This document shows, in pieces, positions 1 to 12,104 of a stretch of 64,000 nucleotides of DNA (positions are counted from its first letter, which is position 1; each line of letters begins with the position of its first letter). A program made the position numbers and the translations under genes. The stretch covers positions 236,501 to 300,500 of the forward strand of contig JACVVK020000399.1 of assembly GCA_018292915.2 (NCBI GenBank), read 5' to 3'. Source of the stretch: Batillaria attramentaria (Eukaryota; Mollusca; Gastropoda; Batillariidae). The notes beneath the pieces were generated by a model that worked only from the letters and a program-made list of their open reading frames with translations, had not been told where the DNA came from and did no database searches.

Positions 1-717
1 GGGTAGAAAAACTAGTGAACGCTGAGCCCTGTTTCTCCCCCCCCCCCCCCCCCCGCCGACCACCCCTCCCCCCCCCTCCCCCTTTTCCATCCCGGTCCGA
101 CCACCTTTGATTTCTGTCTGATCGCTTCTCGACGATATCGGCAATCCATGGTTATCGCCTTTTGACAGTGTAGAATACATGCATACGTGTCTATTGAGGT
201 ATGTGCATGCGTGTCAGGATATCGATTTTTCTTCGCCAGAAAATCCTTTTGAACATGCATGAACTGCATTACGCCAGTAACAGTTATCCCGCGGCGGCGG
301 TTTTCCTTTTTTTTTTTTTTTTTAATACGGAGAACTACCAGCACGCTCATGCATTTTCACGCTGTTTACGTGAGATGTGCTTCCATTGTGCGTGCTAGAT
401 AATCTTCTTAACATTCGTGAGTCCCAGTCCTCGCGGCGTCCCTCGGTCGTTTAGTCCTGTGTGAACAAAACTGTGATTCCCGAGCGTTTATGTGCGGTGT
501 AGAATCCCCTCGCGCGCAGCCTGTTGGCATGCATGAAATATCAGTTCGATTTTTTTTCTTCCCCCCCCCCCCCCCCCCCCCCCGCAAATAGCCGTGGTTA
601 GACTATGAGCCTATTGTACCGAGAGATAAGCTTCCAAACTCTTTAGTGCGCTCTCTTCACCCGTGCTTTATTTTTAAGAAATCTAATTCCCATTATTTTA
701 TTTTCCTCGCTTGAAAG

Positions 718-815
718 GGAGCCGGGATAGCCGAATGGTAGAGCGTTGGATTTTCAGTGTTCGGCCGGAGCGTGAGTTCGAATCCCGGCTGGGGCCAAAT
801 ATTTGTGCTGGCCTT
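718..815 (+). mobile_element. tRNA-derived SINE, family A (truncated)
   Basis: Starts GGGAGCCGGGATAGCCGAAT with pol III A box (TAGCCGAATGG) and B box (GAGTTCGAATCC), then the family tail AAATATTTGTGCTGGCC. The 3' half diverges. Same family as 20145, 47341, 51002, 52817 and 55738. Confidence 0.8.
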
Positions 816-1232
816 TTTCTCGTCCGCGGTAGGTCTAAGCACTAGTGTCTAATGGCAGTGACGTACCAGCTGGCTTCAGACAGTTAGGTAGATCTCCTAT
901 TGTCCAGGCACAATAAAGGGCGAAAGATAAAATGTCGCGCTTGACTGATTTTGAAAGAACAGATTATACCATACAAGAGGATCAAATAGCGATAGAGTGA
1001 AGTAAACATAACTAAACTGCTGTGCGCGTATAGAAGGTTAGCTTTAAGTGTCGGCCGTATGATAAGGAAGTGTGTGCCGTACACGGCTTTGGTGTTGTGT
1101 GTACTGCTTGTGTACTTTAGCTAACATCGACTGTGTTGGTTTTCATTTTAATGATCCTCTTGATTATACAAACTGTTTTTCGTATTTTCGTACCTATAGG
1201 TTGCCCCCCCCCCTCCCCCCCGCGCGCTTACC

Positions 1233-1260
1233 AACACACACACACACACACACAGACACA

Positions 1261-1327
<67 letters not shown>
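1233..1327. repeat. (CA)n microsatellite
   Basis: About 47 CA units with two CAGA interruptions. Confidence 0.95.
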
Positions 1328-1329
<2 letters not shown>

Positions 1330-2278
1330 CTGAACAGAGATCGTGAGGGGGAAGGGGAGGGGGTAGTGGGTGTTTTTGAAGCTGTTCGTTTTTCGTCCAC
1401 CGTGATGTGATTTCCGACAAAGACAAGGGCGCAGAATCCCCCCCCCCCCTACACACCCAAAACACACACCCATGCAGAGAGAGAGAGAGAGAGACGATTG
1501 GGGAGGGGAAGGAGGGGGCTAGGTTGAGTGTCTGTGCATTTAAGTCTTTAACTGAATGCGTTTTAAAACAGACTATTCCCTTTCAATCCCACCAAAGCAT
1601 GCGGTAATCTCAGCAAAACTCTGTTTGAACAGAAATGAATTAAATCCACATCGTGAGCCATTTCGCTACGGCAATTGTTTTGGAGTTCGACACCTGTGTT
1701 TCCCCTCTTCAGCACAGTGTAGAAACCACTTCACTCCACCGTTTGCTCACGTAATCTTACCGCGTGTCGTAAAACTTAAAAACTTTACACACGACAATCC
1801 ACCCTTTCGTAGCAGATCAGGAATTTTCCCTGATTACAATTTTAAATCTTTTGTTAGTTTGATAGATTGTTCACCCTGACATAAAGAAGTACCTGCACGG
1901 GCGTGGAAGGTGTAAAATAGTTTCTGTGCCGTTCTGAACACACGGTCAGGGATTTTTTTTTATTGCCTGTAGGTTTTAAAGGGACACAGGCTACCTTTTC
2001 CAGTATCACAAATCGAATTTGCCTGCATACAGTGAACAATCCATTGAGACAATGAAACTATTGACATACGTGTAAATTATAGCTTCACGTGGGCCTCTGT
2101 TACTAAGATATTAGCCAAAACTGATGTGCGTCGACTAATAGGTAATACCGCCGGAGTAGTGAGCGTTCTGAGTAGCAACACATTCACGACGTCACGGCTT
2201 AAGAATTAATATACGGAATTACTCCTATAAAATGTTACAATAGAAATATGACGAGAAACTTCATGGTAAACGCAAAGG

Positions 2279-2279
<1 letters not shown>

Positions 2280-2352
<73 letters not shown>

Positions 2353-2397
2353 ACAGAGAGAGAGGGGGGGGGGGGAGAGAGAGAGAGAGAGAGAGAG
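2280..2397. repeat. (CA)n then (GA)n/G compound microsatellite
   Basis: CA units to 2349, then GA units broken by a G run. Confidence 0.95.
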
Positions 2398-3106
2398 TCT
2401 TTGGGGAACCCACTTAAGCAGTTAGTCTGTTCAAAACACTTTTTTATGTTGATTTTGAGTGTTGCTCATCTTACTGTTGGCCGCTTTAAATGTTATCTGG
2501 CGTCACTTTGGTCCTATCTTGCAGGTGCATTCTTAAAGGAGGAACACCGTGGCGGTAAAATTATAGATGTAGTCAGGTACACGTACCACGGTACATTTAA
2601 CAGGCAAAATAAATTTGTTGAAATCGGAGCTGCAGTATGCATACACGTACAACGCTGCTGCAAAGTTTTCTTCGTGGGAACCGCCACCTTGGATTAACAA
2701 TCAGTGTAAAGACGTGTCTGCCATGGGCTCTGTGACGTCATAGAGCCTGTTACTCAATACATGTAAATACCCTTTTGTCGCGGCCAGAGTGCTGCACGAA
2801 GTGCTTCACCGATTTAAAAAAAAAGAAAAGAAAAAAAGACTGGTTCTTTGATTTTGAACTTTGATTTATTGTGGTGTCGTTTTCAATCCATGTCCCTTTA
2901 AAGCTTTGGCAGATTAAAAAACAAAAACAAAAAAACCCCAAAAAACCAACTTGAGATATTTGATCCTGCTACAGATAAAAGTCTAGTATGCAAAGCCTTG
3001 CACGAACCCTCACTTCAGCTTTTTTTTGTCAATGGGATTTAGTGTAAGTGTGCTACGGCAGATGTTTGAAACTATTCTTCAAGACATATCTCTTTATGTC
3101 CCCAGG

Positions 3107-3242
3107 TAAAAGCATCTGAAGTGACGTCAACAGCTCCAACAACTATGGCAAAGCTGCGACTACCCAGAAATACGTATGAGGAAAGGTTCCTCGCCATTCC
3201 CAGGCAACAGTCTGTATAAAACTCCATGTGTCTCTCTGTAAG
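3107..3242 (+). other. Possible 5' non-coding or small exon
   Basis: Acceptor-like CTTTATGTCCCCAG and a strong donor GTGAGT enclose 136 nt. One frame encodes about 37 codons (MAKLRLPRNTYEERF within it) ending in TAA. It could be a 5' UTR exon of the gene downstream or an unrelated small ORF; no homology seen. Confidence 0.22.
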
Positions 3243-3373
3243 GTGAGTATATACTGTTTTGCATTTTGTTGCTACTAACTTGTGTTTAAGCCTTCCGTCG
3301 TAGGTGTGACAGTGTTACAGCTGTAAAAGGCAGTGGGGATCCTGCCAGACCGTATGCTTCAACTTGAACATCC

Positions 3374-3493
3374 ACCAGTGGGTGACAGGGTATTTGGCCT
3401 CGCGATATTTCCTACCAGTGGGTGACAGGGTATTTGGCCTCGCGATATTTCCTACCAGTGGGTGACAGGGTATTTGGCCTCGCGATATTTCCT
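3374..3493. repeat. 40-bp minisatellite, three identical copies
   Basis: Three back-to-back copies of a 40-bp unit beginning ACCAGTGGGTGACAGGG and ending GATATTTCCT, then the first bases (ACCAG) of a fourth. The copies are identical, so the expansion is recent or an assembly artefact. Confidence 0.95.
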
Positions 3494-3824
3494 ACCAGAT
3501 CGAGTCAAATTCACCCGCTGATTCGTTTATGGTTACGGTGCAACCTGACTTTCCCAGCAATGGGAATATAAATTAATACAATGTATCAGTGTTTAAGACT
3601 GAAATCAACCCTACACTAGCAAATGTACTGCTACAGAATAGTTGTCTGCACGCAAGGAACGCATTCTTACAACCATAACCCAGTTAGTTATGTGGCACAA
3701 ACAGGCTTTGTGATGTCACCTCTTAATGCTTTGATTTCTTTTTTTTTTCTTTTTTTTTTTTTGCTGCCACAACTCTTTGCCGGCTCCAGTGGTATTCCTC
3801 CCTAGTTATGGGTGGAATCCACGG

Positions 3825-4243
3825 AGGGCTCGGAAGCTGGGGCAATTTTTATTATGCATGATGATGGAGATGAGGATGATGGTATGATGATGCTATGGAG
3901 GTCCGTGTGGTTTGGGACTGCGGGACAGGGCCGCATTCCACACTTCCTGTCATAAATATCCCGGCATTAACCAGGCCCGGGAACTACGGCACCTGCGGTG
4001 CCGGCCGTGTAATCATCCACATCATAAGACGTGTCATACCAAGGGAAGCACCCCCAAAGTCGCACCCGTGAAGTGGGTGAAGCTCGGCTGTGTGGCAACA
4101 GCCTCCCCACTGGGCCCATAGCACACCCGCTCTGGGTAGGAGCCGACCTAGGTAGGAAAAATCCCGCTTGCCTCGGCTGGGATTCGAACCCGGGTCTCCC
4201 GGTCCATGGTCCGAAGTGCTAACCACTACACTACGGGGGCCGG
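3825..4243 (-). mobile_element. tRNA-derived SINE, family B
   Basis: On the minus strand it starts near 4243 with GTAGTGTAGTGGTTAGCAC and has the B box GGGTTCGAATCCC. Its body reaches at least 3912. A partial copy lies near 12.9 kb. Confidence 0.75.
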
Positions 4244-5945
4244 TAATGCTTTGATTTCGCTCGGTGAACACCTTGTCTATGCGTGAGACCGCCGTACCTC
4301 ACGTTAGTGTTCACGCGGTATGCTTTCAGGGGAAGTAAACGCTCTGCTACGCAAAGCACTAGTTTGACTCTGCTGCATGTGTTTAGCCTCCCCTCACGCG
4401 GACGGCCTTCAAATAAAATAGTAGGTTCACAACAATCTTTTTACACCTGATTTTGGATAGCCAAGACAGCAGCATAAATTAACAGTTCTTTTTTTTGCTA
4501 GTGTGATAAATGTAATCCCACACACACACACATAATGCCAGCCGCTACAGTACTCTTGAATAAGGACTTTGTAGTATTATCAGCTACCTATCACTGAGTA
4601 TCGTAGTCACTGTGTCAGAATCTCTAGACGGGAAGAGATGTACAATCAGGTTGACCTTCTTCTTCATTACGTAGTATATCATCGACAGACTCTTCATGTC
4701 CCAGATCAAGCCACAAAAAATCTTTACACCAAGACATAAACCGAGCTCCCAAGGAGGGTATAGTATTGAACGCCTCGTGATCCATCACCCACACAAGCCT
4801 GCTTTCTATGCCTGTCAGATTTTACACCGTGTAATGCGCGACCCTGATGACTTTTTCACGACTTGCTGGCTGCATGCTAATGTCGTGTTAGCGGATTTAT
4901 GTCAGACTTTCGACACGATGCATTGTCTGTTAACTTTGTGACTGATCCGGCGCAGTTCCAGGACGGCTGAGCCTGCTGGTGTGAAGTAGTAATTAGGCCT
5001 TTTTATGTGTGTCGTTTGAGAGGCCGAGTCTCTCTAGTGGGCTTGTTGTACAACAAAGCGGGTATTCGTATTCGTAAATTTTACGGGGTTTAAAAACGAC
5101 GGACTCACACAATTCCGGATCTCAAAGACACTCGCCTAGCCAAGCAGCCAAAGACACACGCCAGGAACAACTTGTCCTTAAGGGCCAAAAGCCATAGGAC
5201 GTAAAGCAAGCTAATGATGATGAATTCCGGATCTTCACGAGACCGACTGTTAATCAAGCATGTGGTTCCGGAATCTTACGCCAGTTTGCTTGTCGTCGTG
5301 AAATTCTTGGATTATTACTAGCTGTATGGCCTTCTGTGCGTATAGATGGGGCATCACATATTCAAGTGCAAGAGCAGGAAACAGGAAAGATTGTTTTACA
5401 GCTGATTTTGCAAACCTAACGTGTGATATTCTTGTTGAAAGTGCTGTACTGACGAAACGGTTGAAGTGAACGCGTTTGCCCTGGTGCATACTGACAACTT
5501 GAATGGCGAGGTCAGCATGACCGAGATGGACTTCAGATTCAGCGCTTTGTATGTACACTTTCAACAGATATATCATAAGTTAGATATGAAAGGTCAGGCG
5601 TAAAACTGCATCTACCGATATAACATTGTGGATCACTTTGCAAGACGGAGCTTCTCCGGAGAGCTCCTAACATCCGGTTCTGCAGAAGAGCCCTTTAAAC
5701 TCATCATAGTCTTATCCACTCTGACCGACAGTGCCAAACACAGCAAATCTTCCCCATTATTTGCTTTTCCTTCTCTTTGTTCCTGCTGTCACCATTTCAA
5801 AGCGCAATGGGCATGAACTTTTTTCCTCGTGGAGTACACGTGGGCTTTACAAGTGGACATTGGATTAATAATAATAATAATCACAATTTTTTAAATAGGT
5901 GTTTTACCCAGATTCTTTGCTCAAAGAACTGAACCCAACGTGCTC

Positions 5946-5957
5946 AGTCACGTGACT
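5946..5957. promoter_or_regulatory. Palindromic E-box/CLEAR-like site
   Basis: AGTCACGTGACT is a 12-bp perfect palindrome containing the GTCACGTGAC core bound by USF/TFE-type bHLH factors. It lies about 200 bp before the exon with the long-form ATG. Promoter role is inferred. Confidence 0.3.
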
Positions 5958-6073
5958 CACACGCTTTCTTTCTCACACTGGACATAACACATTACAATCT
6001 CGTGGCCACGGTCAGCTCAGCTTTTAGTTTCGAAATTTAGAATTGCATTCATTTTTTTTATAAATCTTTTTCC

Positions 6074-6115
6074 AAAGCAGAGGGGGAGGAAGCCGGAGTA
6101 CCCGGAGAGAACCGG
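6074..6115 (-). mobile_element. SINE family C fragment (Nin-DC-like core)
   Basis: GCAGAGGGGGAGGAAGCCGG and ACCCGGAGAGAACCGG are the reverse complement of the core of the 41.4-kb copy. The fragment sits about 30 bp before the first coding exon. Confidence 0.65.
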
Positions 6116-6146
6116 AATTAGATTGAATTGTTATGTGTTTTGCCAG

Positions 6147-6309
6147 GCGGTGACGATGGAGGGCGGGGGAGACTGGGAGGATGGCAACTCAGACTGCAGC
6201 AGCGCCAGCCACCGGAGCACTGGCTCGGCAGGATCTGTGGAGGCCGACCAGGTGGAGATGGCGGAGGTGGAGAGACTGTCAGCACAGAAAACCTCACAGG
6301 TTCTCAAAG
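6147..6309 (+). CDS. AGBL2/AGBL3-like: AGBL2/3-like exon 1 (start codon of long form)
   Basis: ATG at 6156 opens an acidic, Ser-rich leader ([13 protein letters not shown]...) and runs to AAA-G before a GTCAGT donor, phase 1. A plausible acceptor (TTTTGCCAG) lies 9 nt before the ATG, so an upstream non-coding exon is likely. Vertebrate CCP3 also starts with an acidic leader. The start choice rests on the ATG, the exon bounds and the phase match to exon 2. Confidence 0.72.
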
Positions 6310-9300
6310 GTCAGTACAGTGTGATGTGTGCCACTCGGGAAGCAAAAGCTTGCTCCCTTGAAGGGCCAGTGTATTGTGAGCGCTCTGTATAATCGTGTCA
6401 GAAAACAGCAAACCAGACCGCTGAAATGATCATGTCGTAACATTTTGGGATAAAGTACGTCAGGCGCATTGTCTATGACCATACTGCTGTTCCCAAGGCA
6501 CTAAGTCCCAGACACTTTCTCGTTTTTTAAAATTTATTTCCAGTCTAGAGTGACTGAGACTTAAGTTTAAAAAAAAAATAAAGAGAAGGACTGAGGCGTA
6601 TGGTCAGGATAGTGGATCGACTCGAGTTCAGCGTTTTATGGGTTATATTTCAGAATAGTAGGCACGATGTCATCTTGGGCAAGGTAACCTATCATGTACG
6701 ACACACTACGACAGTGAAATGCTAGAGCGTCAGATACAGATGTAGGTTTATCAAAATATGCGCACCTGTTTTTTTTTCGTTTCAAGCTGTTTTTGTTTCT
6801 GTTATTGTTTGATGACATGTGCCAAGGTAACCATGTTTTGAGATTAGCGTCGGACTGGTCGTTTCTGGCGTCTGTCTGACGCTCTAGCACGCAAGGGTGA
6901 CCATTCAGCCCCACAAATGCAAGATGCGTCTGTCCTCTTATTGAATATATCCGGCGTATGATTATCACTGCACTCGCAAAGTTTGGCAGCGACACCGACC
7001 ACACAGGTCTTTGAAGGCACACAATCACTGCACCAAGCAACCTTGCAGCGGAGGGGAACTCTTCAGTCAGTGCTCATGGCACAGTCCATTCAGAGCTACT
7101 AATTTAATGATCAAGGAAACCCTACATTGTATGCAGTGGTCAAGCACCTCAAGTTGTTACGCTTCATTAAACAGGAGTTTAGTGTGGATTAGTCAGGTAA
7201 ACAGAATCACGGGGTGAGGTAGTTTCGTTATGTCATGGTGTTCTCTCTCTCTCTCTCTCTCTCTCTCGTGTGTGTGTGACGAGGCGTTTTGTTGTTTCGT
7301 GTTACTGAAGGCAGGAGGAAAACTGACTTGTGCAGATACAACTACACTGGCACCGCGACCATCGGCCCCAAACACACTTCCCGGCGTCTTTCGCCCCCGT
7401 CTTATACAACCACCCTTATGTTAAACATCAATATCAAACCTCTTGAAAGCATCGCCTCGGTCACAGCCGTTTTCTGCATTGTTTCAGTCCTTGGGTAATT
7501 TTACCTATGTTTGTCAGCATCGATTTCACAGCTGAGCGCTTTTCAGCCCCGGAACGGCTATTTGTATTTCAACATTCAGTAATACTTACACTGAGAAACA
7601 GGAACACGTACGCTTGTCAGCGGGTCCGTCTGCCTGTTTGTAAGTTCAGGAAATCAAGTCTAGCTGTAAATGCAAGTTGAAACAAATCAAACAAGCAAAC
7701 AAACCAGGAAATTAACAAACATACAGGCACACAAGGTCTAGCCGACTTTCGAAGGTGTGGTCCATGGTGTCATACGGGACGTCCCTCGGAGCAGGTTTTG
7801 CCGTATAGAACAGGTGTGCCAGTGACGACCATACTGGCACACGTACCTGCCTACCCTAGCTTTGTGTAGCAAAAGTGACCAACAAAGAGGTCTGGATTAG
7901 GGCCTAACGGCCAAGCAGGGGCTCTCTAGCTCGCTCTGTTTCTCTCGCCCCGTGAACCTTTACCTCAGGCCCGCCTCAGGCTTTTTGAAGTCCGATCGTT
8001 GGCAGCATTTTATAGTCTCCCAGTGTCTGAGACATTCATGTGTGGTTTTTGTGTCTCAGATGATCGTTGTGTTCGTGTGTGTTTTCGTGCGTCATTTAGA
8101 TTCGTGAGTTCCTCAGCAGAGTGACACAGCAGTGCAGGACATGCTTGGGAGTACAGAAGTCTGTGGAATACAGGCAGTTTTGGACCAGTGAGGGAATGAC
8201 ACTTCAGACTGACTGATATTTGTGGGATCCACGGCAGTCTGTGATTACGGGAGACAAAAAGTATGTTGCATTTCTCGCTGGTATCTCTCTAGGTTTGGCC
8301 TACAGTGACAAATAATCTAGAAAATGTCGAGCTGAGCAGAAATGGCAAGAATGTCGTACGAAAATACCAGTGCCCAAAAAGTGAAGTTTGATAAGAGAAA
8401 TTAACAGCCGTAGTGGGTCTGATAAGGCCAGTTATGTAACATCCAATTGGACCCTTGGCACAAGTACACGTACATAATGCAGGATTCTACATTAGATTCT
8501 ACTTTCGTTTTTTCCCCTTGCCTAGTATCTATGACGATATCCGTCTGTTCATTGCGATTTGGTTGTCTTTAAAGAATTCTTAGTGTTGCTTTGCCGCACA
8601 CGTGGCTGAAGTCAAGGTCGGTGGTACGATCTTACCTACGATGGGTATGTGAAGAATTTAATAATTCACTCGTAACAGTGCATGCTATGAACAGTTTTGG
8701 GGATTATTTTTGTGTGTTTTACAACGACAGAAAGTGGTATGCCGCATTAGATTGGCAAGTTTTCGTGTGTGTGTGTGTGTGTGGGGGGGGGGGGGGTTCC
8801 CCTGTCAAAGTTCTTCACTTGTACAATTATAGCCTTATGTGTGCCGTTGTTACCACGATATGAGGCAAACTGTAATTCTGCTGACCGTCAGACCACGGGG
8901 GTGCCGAGCATTTTCAGGCAACGCATCCCTGTCGGCGTGCGTCACCTACTTTTCATATAAAGGAAAACAAAGAGGAATGGGCTCTATGATAGTGCTTTGG
9001 GAGCTTACTGAAGCAAGAGTTGCAGCATCTTTTCAAAACACTTTTTGGCACTTTGTAAGTAACTTAGTATAGGCCACTTAAAAACTTTCCCGTTCCCGGC
9101 AGTCACCTTGCTAAAGCCACACTGTGGCGCCAAGTATTTTTGTCTCCTTCTAACTTTGGCGCATATCTGTGTGCTGGGGGTCAGATCAAAATGTGCTTTT
9201 AGCCCCCTGTTATCAGGTCTGCACACTGTTTGAAGCTTTCATGTTGAAGTCCAGGCCATGCGGCAGGTAACGACCGGGGCACTTAAAAATCATGGCAGTG

Positions 9301-11953
9301 ACTTTCGCAAGGTTGAGTGTTACGCTTATCTGTGTGGTGCTTCATGATTTCTCGTTATGCATGTTTATGTTTAAAATGCTCTGCATGTAGAGAGGAGACG
9401 GTTGTATTGGGCAGTGTCAGTGTGTTGATTAGTGTCATCCGTAGGTAAGTGCAACAGAATAAGGATGCCTGCAAATTACCAGCTAGCTAACTCGTTATGT
9501 ATGCAGCGCAGCCGGAAGTGTTGCTAGTTACAAAAGCCTTTGAACTAAGCCGAGAAATCACGTGCTGTATAGTACACAACACAGGGTAGGCTACCTCAGA
9601 CCTGAAGCAGATTTTTCGGGATAAGTCGATAACTGTTCATAGTGTCGTTAAGATTTCTGCACCTATCTATTTTTGTTAGTATTTTTGACGACGGCTACGT
9701 AAAACGGTGTGACATGAGCTGGGGCAACGTCTCAGTATACGGCCGGTTATGATATGGGTTTGGTTGTTGTTGACAAACGTGAATAATATACAGCGACCTT
9801 CAGCTGGCGCCTTTGGGCCCAAACGGCCACACACATGGATACGTAGCTTGGGTCGGCAAAAATCACTGTAGATGTACACCGTTTTAAACGTGTAGTGTAG
9901 TGTAGTGTAGTGTAGTGTAGTGTGCTGGACTGTCAAACTCAAAGGCGCGGCTTGGAAAACATTTATGCTGTTGTGCGTCATAGCTGATTTTGCCGCAGGT
10001 TGTCGTGTTTGAAGTGACATAATGCGTTTATACACGATCCATTGAGTAACTTGAGTACCACTTCAGTATACATAGAGTAGTTTGGCTTGTTTGTCTTACA
10101 GCAGGAAGTTTCAGTCACATACACGTGTGTACACGATCCATCGAGTAAATGAGTATACTTTCAGTTTGGCGTATTTGTCTTACAGCAGAAACATTTCCAA
10201 TCGCCACTACTATTGTTTGATGATGCTGAATAGTTAAAGAGCCCCCGTACATGTTTTCAAGGTTCACAGATCGTTCGGAACTGTATTGCTGGTATCTAGC
10301 ACCGCACTACTTAGACACAATTACAGCCTCAAAGAGGCTGACATTACGCAGACAGAAGCCGAAACTCACAGCGGCTGCCACCGTCGTGTCACACAGCTGG
10401 CTGAAAGAGCTTGGGGCCGTTGAAGGACACAACTGTAATGCGCACCTGCAGCTCAGTTAGGAAGATAAATGATGGCTAGCCCGGTGACTATCTGAACACT
10501 GTTCAGTTTAGACAGGATGTGAGTGTGCCAGTGTTGTCCTTTTTCATTGGCTTTTTGAGACGTTTTGCTAGCTTGTTTTGTTCATTAAACATAGCAGACT
10601 GACTAGCTAAACTACCTAGACCGGACGTTGACCAGCCCTTAATCCCTCAGAGTGCCTTGTCGTCCTGTTTCCAACGCTATTTTCTTTTCTTTTCTTTTTT
10701 GCCTGGGACGAAGCGGTGGTGTGACTGCAAATTAGGAGGGCAGGGCAGGGCAAGGCAGCGCAGGGCAGCGCAGGTTAACAGTGGAAAAGAATTATTCCTG
10801 CACCCATTTGAAAGAAACGCATACATGTGCAGAGTTAGTCACTCAGACGATGGCCCCTGCCAGGACTATGGGTTATTTTCGTCTGTCTGTCAGGGCCAAA
10901 ACGCACGCATGTCTGTCTGAAGCTACTCTTGTGCTCGGATTGCCTAAAACACCTTTTTTATGTCTTCACCCATGTAAAGAGATTTGGCGGTACGGAATTG
11001 CTCGATTGTGGGGTCTATTGAATGTTGAAGCGGTGTGGCAAGACAGATAGCGGTTACGGGTGAGCGCTTTGTTGTCATGGGCGGTGAATGAGACGGTTCG
11101 GGTGCCTAGTGTTTAAAACCTGTACAACACTGGTGATTACTGCAATGCTTTGACATCTTCTGTACGTGAGTATACCACGGGGCTTTGAATCGATACACTG
11201 TAACTGTATGCTACAATAGGTGGCCATGCACAATGTCAGTACAGTATTATCAGATTGTCGCCAGGGACGCTGTGGTTATTAAGTAGTTGCCGACTGCATT
11301 CACAGTGCAGAAAATGGGTGTATGTGAAGTACTTAGTGTACAATTTTCATGAGCTTTCCTGATTGTTACACCTTGGTGACGGGAACTTCTGATGGTTCAT
11401 TCATTAGAGAGACCAGCTGTGCGTTCGGTAGTTACTTGGTTGCAATTTCAGTGGCTGCTAGTCTTCTAGTTAGTATCCGCAAACGGAGATATGTCTTCTC
11501 CTGACGGAGGTCCGCAAGGAATTGGGCTACTAGTCTCCGTGACGTAATAATCCGGAAAATGTGTCCTTATATGTGGTTATTATCTGCATCGAGTCGTTGT
11601 CTTCAACTCATCGTTTAAATTTTCAAGAAAGGCTGTGAGTTAAATGTTAGTTGGTGTTTGTGAACTGGATTTATTTAGAAGCGGATTTTTCTGTCATGAA
11701 AGAAGGTGAGTCCAGAAGAACTATTAACATGTGTACTGACAACAGGGCTTCAAATCCGCGTTTGAAATGTCCAATTACCTTCTAGCCAAGGCGCACATAA
11801 TTATGTCTTATCAGTTTTTCGCTGTTGTCGTCATTACTCAGGACAAATGTTCTATATTTTTTATGACTTCCTGGACTTTGTTTTGTCTTATTATAGTTCC
11901 CCACGGATATGAATCCCTGGAACAGTGAATGTGTCAAACCAAAACACATTTTA

Positions 11954-11985
<32 letters not shown>

Positions 11986-12017
11986 AGTTCGCGTGCCCAT
12001 GTGACTGAGTGTGTGGA

Positions 12018-12104
<87 letters not shown>

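Larger units (their letters stand above)
1..6146. other. Upstream repeat-rich region without a confirmed gene
   Basis: Holds C runs (about 37-54 and 560-582), (CA)n arrays, a truncated SINE, a 40-bp triplicated minisatellite and a second type of SINE. The only gene-like piece is a possible exon at 3107-3242. The region may contain the promoter and 5' non-coding exons of the carboxypeptidase gene. Confidence 0.5.

Noticed and set aside
1072..1473. Several open frames of 60-110 codons over the CA repeat, on both strands
   Set aside because: They read through (CA)n or (TG)n and C runs as poly(TH) or poly(CV). The same holds at 2248, 11929, 14577, 15792, 22369-22771, 43518-43805, 49423-49915 and 56124-56376.
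3374..3498. Short direct repeats that could suggest a CRISPR-like array
   Set aside because: The units are contiguous with no spacers, and the genome is animal.
3984..4271. 95-codon minus frame with [20 protein letters not shown]
   Set aside because: This is the translation of a tRNA-derived SINE (A and B boxes), not a gene.
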